DNA of 64,000 nucleotides, taken from Lysobacter ciconiae. GTDB taxonomy: Bacteria; Pseudomonadota; Gammaproteobacteria; Xanthomonadales; Xanthomonadaceae. The stretch lies in contig NZ_CP063656.1 in assembly GCF_015209725.1 (NCBI RefSeq), positions 665,001-729,000 of the forward strand, written 5' to 3'. The notes beneath the pieces were generated by a model. It saw only the letters and a program-made list of their open reading frames with translations, was not told the origin of the DNA and did not search any database. Each line of letters begins with the position of its first letter. Position 1 is the stretch's first letter. The translations under genes and the position numbers were made by a program. Positions 61,821 to 64,000 of the stretch are shown here, one piece after another.

Positions 61821-63287
61821 ATGGCCGCGCTGCTGCGACGTACCAAGATCCTCGCCACCCTCGGCCCCGCCACCGACGTGCCCGGCGTGCTGGACTCGCT
61901 CATCGCCGCGGGCGTGGACGTGGTCCGGCTGAACTTCTCCCACGGCGATCCCGATTCCCACCACGCCCGCGCCGACGCGGTGCGGGCCGCCGGGCAGCGC
62001 CTGGGGCGGGAAGTCGGCATCCTGGTCGACCTGCCCGGCCCGAAAATCCGCATCGGCCATTTCGCCCAGGGCAAGGTCCAGCTGATTGCCGGCGAGCGGT
62101 TCGACCTGGTCGCCCGCGAGGACGCCGCGCCGGGAACCGACCAGGAAGTGGGCGTCAGCTACCTTGGCCTGCCGGGCGATGTCGCCCCCGGCGACGTGCT
62201 GCTGCTGGACGACGGCATGATGCAGTTGCGGGTGACTTCGGTCGACGGCCAGCGCATCGCCACCCAGGTGCTCAACGACGGCGAGCTCTCGGACCGTAAA
62301 GGGCTGAACAAGCAGGGCGGCGGACTGTCACTGGGCGCGCTCACCGAGCACGACGCGGAGCTGATCAAGATCGCCGCGCAGATGGACGCGGACTTCATCG
62401 CGGTCTCGTTCTGCCGCACCGCCGAGGACATGCACCAGGCCCGTCGGCTTGCCCGCGCCGCCGGCAGCGATGCCTACCTGGTGGCCAAGATCGAGCGCGC
62501 CGAAGCAATCGAGAACCTGGGCGACATCATCGATGCCAGCGACGTGGTGATGGTGGCCCGCGGCGACCTGGGCGTGGAGATCGGCGATGCCGAACTGCCC
62601 GGTTTGCAGAAGAAGATCATCCGCGAGTCGCTGGCCCGGCACCGGGTGGTGATCACCGCCACCCAGATGCTGCAGTCGATGGTGGAAAGTCCCATCCCGA
62701 CGCGGGCCGAGGTGCTGGATGTCGCCAACGCCGTCATCGATGGCACCGATGCGGTGATGCTGTCGGCGGAGTCCGCGGCGGGCCGCTATCCAGTGCGCGC
62801 GGTCGAAGCGCTGGCGCGGATCTGCCTGGGCGCGGAGCGCCAGTTCGACCACGACACCGACTTCGAGGCCGCGCCGCGCAACCTGCAGCGCGCCGACCAG
62901 GCCATCGCGATGGCGGCGATGTTCGTCTCCGAGCACATCGGGGTGCGCGCCATTGTCGCGATCACCGAATCCGGGGGCACCGCGGGGTTCCTGTCCCGGT
63001 TCCGCTCGCCGGTACCGATCTTCGGCCTCTCGCGGCACCCGGGCACCCGCCGCAAGATGGCCCTGATGCGCGGCGTGATCCCGATGGAATTCGACAGCCG
63101 CGGCATGGACACCCGCGACGCCGTCCGCAACGGCGTGCACCGGCTGTTCGACGCGGACCAGCTGGCCGTCGGCGAGCGGGTCATCTTCACCAGCGGCGAC
63201 CACATGGAACATGAGGGCGCGACCAACACCTTGCGTCTGGTGCTGGTGGGCGATGCCGGCAGTTCCGAGGGCCTGGGTGACCTGTAG
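61821..63287 (+). CDS. pyk: pyruvate kinase
   Basis: Converts phosphoenolpyruvate and ADP to pyruvate and ATP. The 488-residue product has the barrel start RRTKILATLGPATDVP, LNFSHGDPDSH, LVDLPGPKIRIG, the catalytic VAKIERAEAIENLGDIIDASDVVMVARGDLGVEIG and TRAEVLDVANAVIDGTDAVMLSAESAAGRYPVRAVEAL, and the C-terminal domain. ATG 61821 (MAALLRRTKI) is the likely start, with CAGGGA upstream. The TTG 24 bp earlier is an alternative. Downstream of pgk by 78 bp. Confidence 0.95.
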   Translation: MAALLRRTKILATLGPATDVPGVLDSLIAAGVDVVRLNFSHGDPDSHHARADAVRAAGQRLGREVGILVDLPGPKIRIGHFAQGKVQLIAGERFDLVAREDAAPGTDQEVGVSYLGLPGDVAPGDVLLLDDGMMQLRVTSVDGQRIATQVLNDGELSDRKGLNKQGGGLSLGALTEHDAELIKIAAQMDADFIAVSFCRTAEDMHQARRLARAAGSDAYLVAKIERAEAIENLGDIIDASDVVMVARGDLGVEIGDAELPGLQKKIIRESLARHRVVITATQMLQSMVESPIPTRAEVLDVANAVIDGTDAVMLSAESAAGRYPVRAVEALARICLGAERQFDHDTDFEAAPRNLQRADQAIAMAAMFVSEHIGVRAIVAITESGGTAGFLSRFRSPVPIFGLSRHPGTRRKMALMRGVIPMEFDSRGMDTRDAVRNGVHRLFDADQLAVGERVIFTSGDHMEHEGATNTLRLVLVGDAGSSEGLGDL

Positions 63288-63337
63288 GAGGCACCTAAGC
63301 CACTGTTTCGCAATGGCCTTTGCAGGCGGGCGTGGCC

Positions 63338-63343
63338 TATACT
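63338..63343 (+). promoter_or_regulatory. possible -10 element of fba promoter
   Basis: TATACT lies 35 bp before the fba start. No clear -35 is seen. Confidence 0.35.
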
Positions 63344-63377
63344 AACGGGCTAACCCCGTCACTTCTGCAGGAATTCC

Positions 63378-64000
63378 ATGAGCATCGAACAGCTTGCCGA
63401 CATCGCCCAGGCAATGGTCGCCCCGGGCAAGGGCATCATCGCGATTGACGAGTCCACCGGCACCATCCAGAAGCGTTTCGACGGCGTCGGTGTCGAGTGC
63501 ACCGAGGAAAACCGCCGCGCCTACCGCGAGATGCTGCTGACCACGCCGAACCTGGGCCAGCACATCTCCGGCGCGATCCTGTTCGACGAGACCCTGCGCC
63601 AGTCCACCAGGGACGGCGTGCCGTTCGCCAAGGTGATGATGGACAACGGCATCATCCCCGGCATCAAGGTCGACAAGGGCACCCACGCCCTGGCCGGCTT
63701 CCCGGGCGAGGTGGTGACCGAGGGGCTGGACGGCCTGCGCGCCCGCCTGGAGGAGTACTACAAGCTGGGGGCCCGCTTCGCCAAGTGGCGCGCGGTGATC
63801 AACATCAGCGACGACATCCCGTCGGGCACCTGCATCGAGGCCAACTCCCACGCGCTGGCGCGCTATGCCGCGCTGTGCCAGGAGCAGGGCCTGGTGCCGA
63901 TGGTGGAGCCGGAAGTGATCATGGACGGCAACCACGACATCGACACCTGCTACGACGTCACCGAGGTCACCCTGCGCTCGCTGTTCGGCTCGCTGTACGA
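63378..64000 (+). CDS. fba: class I fructose-bisphosphate aldolase, 3' end cut by window
   Basis: Partial gene (207 codons visible) with no stop in the window. MSIEQLADIAQAMVAPGKGIIAIDESTGTIQKRF and NRRAYREMLLTTPNLGQHISGAILFDETL are typical of the Schiff-base class I aldolases; the AKWRAVI segment and GVPFAKVMMDNGIIPGIKVDKG also match. ATG 63378 follows AGGAATTCC. Its position after pgk and pyk gives a glycolytic gene cluster. Class I, not the class II zinc enzyme common in bacteria, is used here at least as one copy. Confidence 0.94.
   Translation, partial: MSIEQLADIAQAMVAPGKGIIAIDESTGTIQKRFDGVGVECTEENRRAYREMLLTTPNLGQHISGAILFDETLRQSTRDGVPFAKVMMDNGIIPGIKVDKGTHALAGFPGEVVTEGLDGLRARLEEYYKLGARFAKWRAVINISDDIPSGTCIEANSHALARYAALCQEQGLVPMVEPEVIMDGNHDIDTCYDVTEVTLRSLFGSLY

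Overview
The window is an ordinary-looking chromosomal segment of a high-GC gammaproteobacterium. The most likely family is Xanthomonadaceae (Lysobacter, Luteimonas or Xanthomonas type). This rests on recognisable protein families and gene order: zapA-6S RNA-5-FCL, rph-yicC-gmk-rpoZ-spoT-ridA-recG, mrcA divergent from pilMNOPQ, a MoxR/DUF58/Bat operon, and BlaI/M56-TonB pairs. No IS element, prophage, CRISPR array or tRNA was seen, and codon use looks even throughout.

Layout. 1-2.6 kb: the 3' four fifths of a 23S rRNA gene, the 5S rRNA gene and a terminator, ending an rRNA operon. 2.7-8.1 kb (minus): rpiA, an EVE-domain protein, 5-formyl-THF cyclo-ligase, 6S RNA, zapA, a ZapB-like coiled coil and a membrane GGDEF-EAL protein. 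8.2-11.5 kb: ygfB-pepP (plus) converging on pepQ (minus). 11.6-17.1 kb (minus): PilZ and DUF1631 genes, hemW, rdgB, rph. 17.2-26.5 kb (plus): yicC, gmk, rpoZ, spoT, ridA, recG, a secreted M28 peptidase and a nucleoside hydrolase. 26.6-28.4 kb: rpmE2 and gltA. 28.4-31.6 kb (minus): an unrecognised conserved-type protein and PBP1a (mrcA), divergent from the type IV pilus assembly operon pilMNOPQ (31.9-36.9 kb). 37.0-44.0 kb: a tightly overlapping MoxR-DUF58-DUF4381-BatA-BatB/TPR-BatD operon. 44.1-49.3 kb: a DAACS symporter, transketolase, and a BlaI repressor overlapping a BlaR1-like M56 peptidase that carries a TonB C-terminal domain. 49.4-52.4 kb: a sulfide/persulfide locus (rhodanese, BigR/SqrR-like repressor, ETHE1-like dioxygenase) divergent from trxC and a DUF442-type lipoprotein. 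52.4-56.4 kb: S1/P1 nuclease, gap, 7Fe ferredoxin, azurin, truncated hemoglobin, thioesterase. 56.4-60.5 kb (minus): class I ribonucleotide reductase nrdAB behind a cobalamin riboswitch. 60.5-64 kb: the glycolytic genes pgk, pyk and class I fba, the last cut by the window edge.

Most genes are housekeeping. The most interesting regions are regulatory: the B12 riboswitch on a B12-independent reductase, the double-dyad operator at the BlaI/M56-TonB pair, and the persulfide-sensing locus in which the parts of a known fusion protein seem to be encoded separately. Smaller oddities are an M28 peptidase with Asp at its first zinc-ligand position, a 59-bp tandem duplication at the batA/batB junction, a degenerate MIDAS in BatB, and a slippage-prone repeat in the pilP signal peptide. 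I did not see a clear-cut, wholly new multi-gene system. Promoter and operator calls are by eye.
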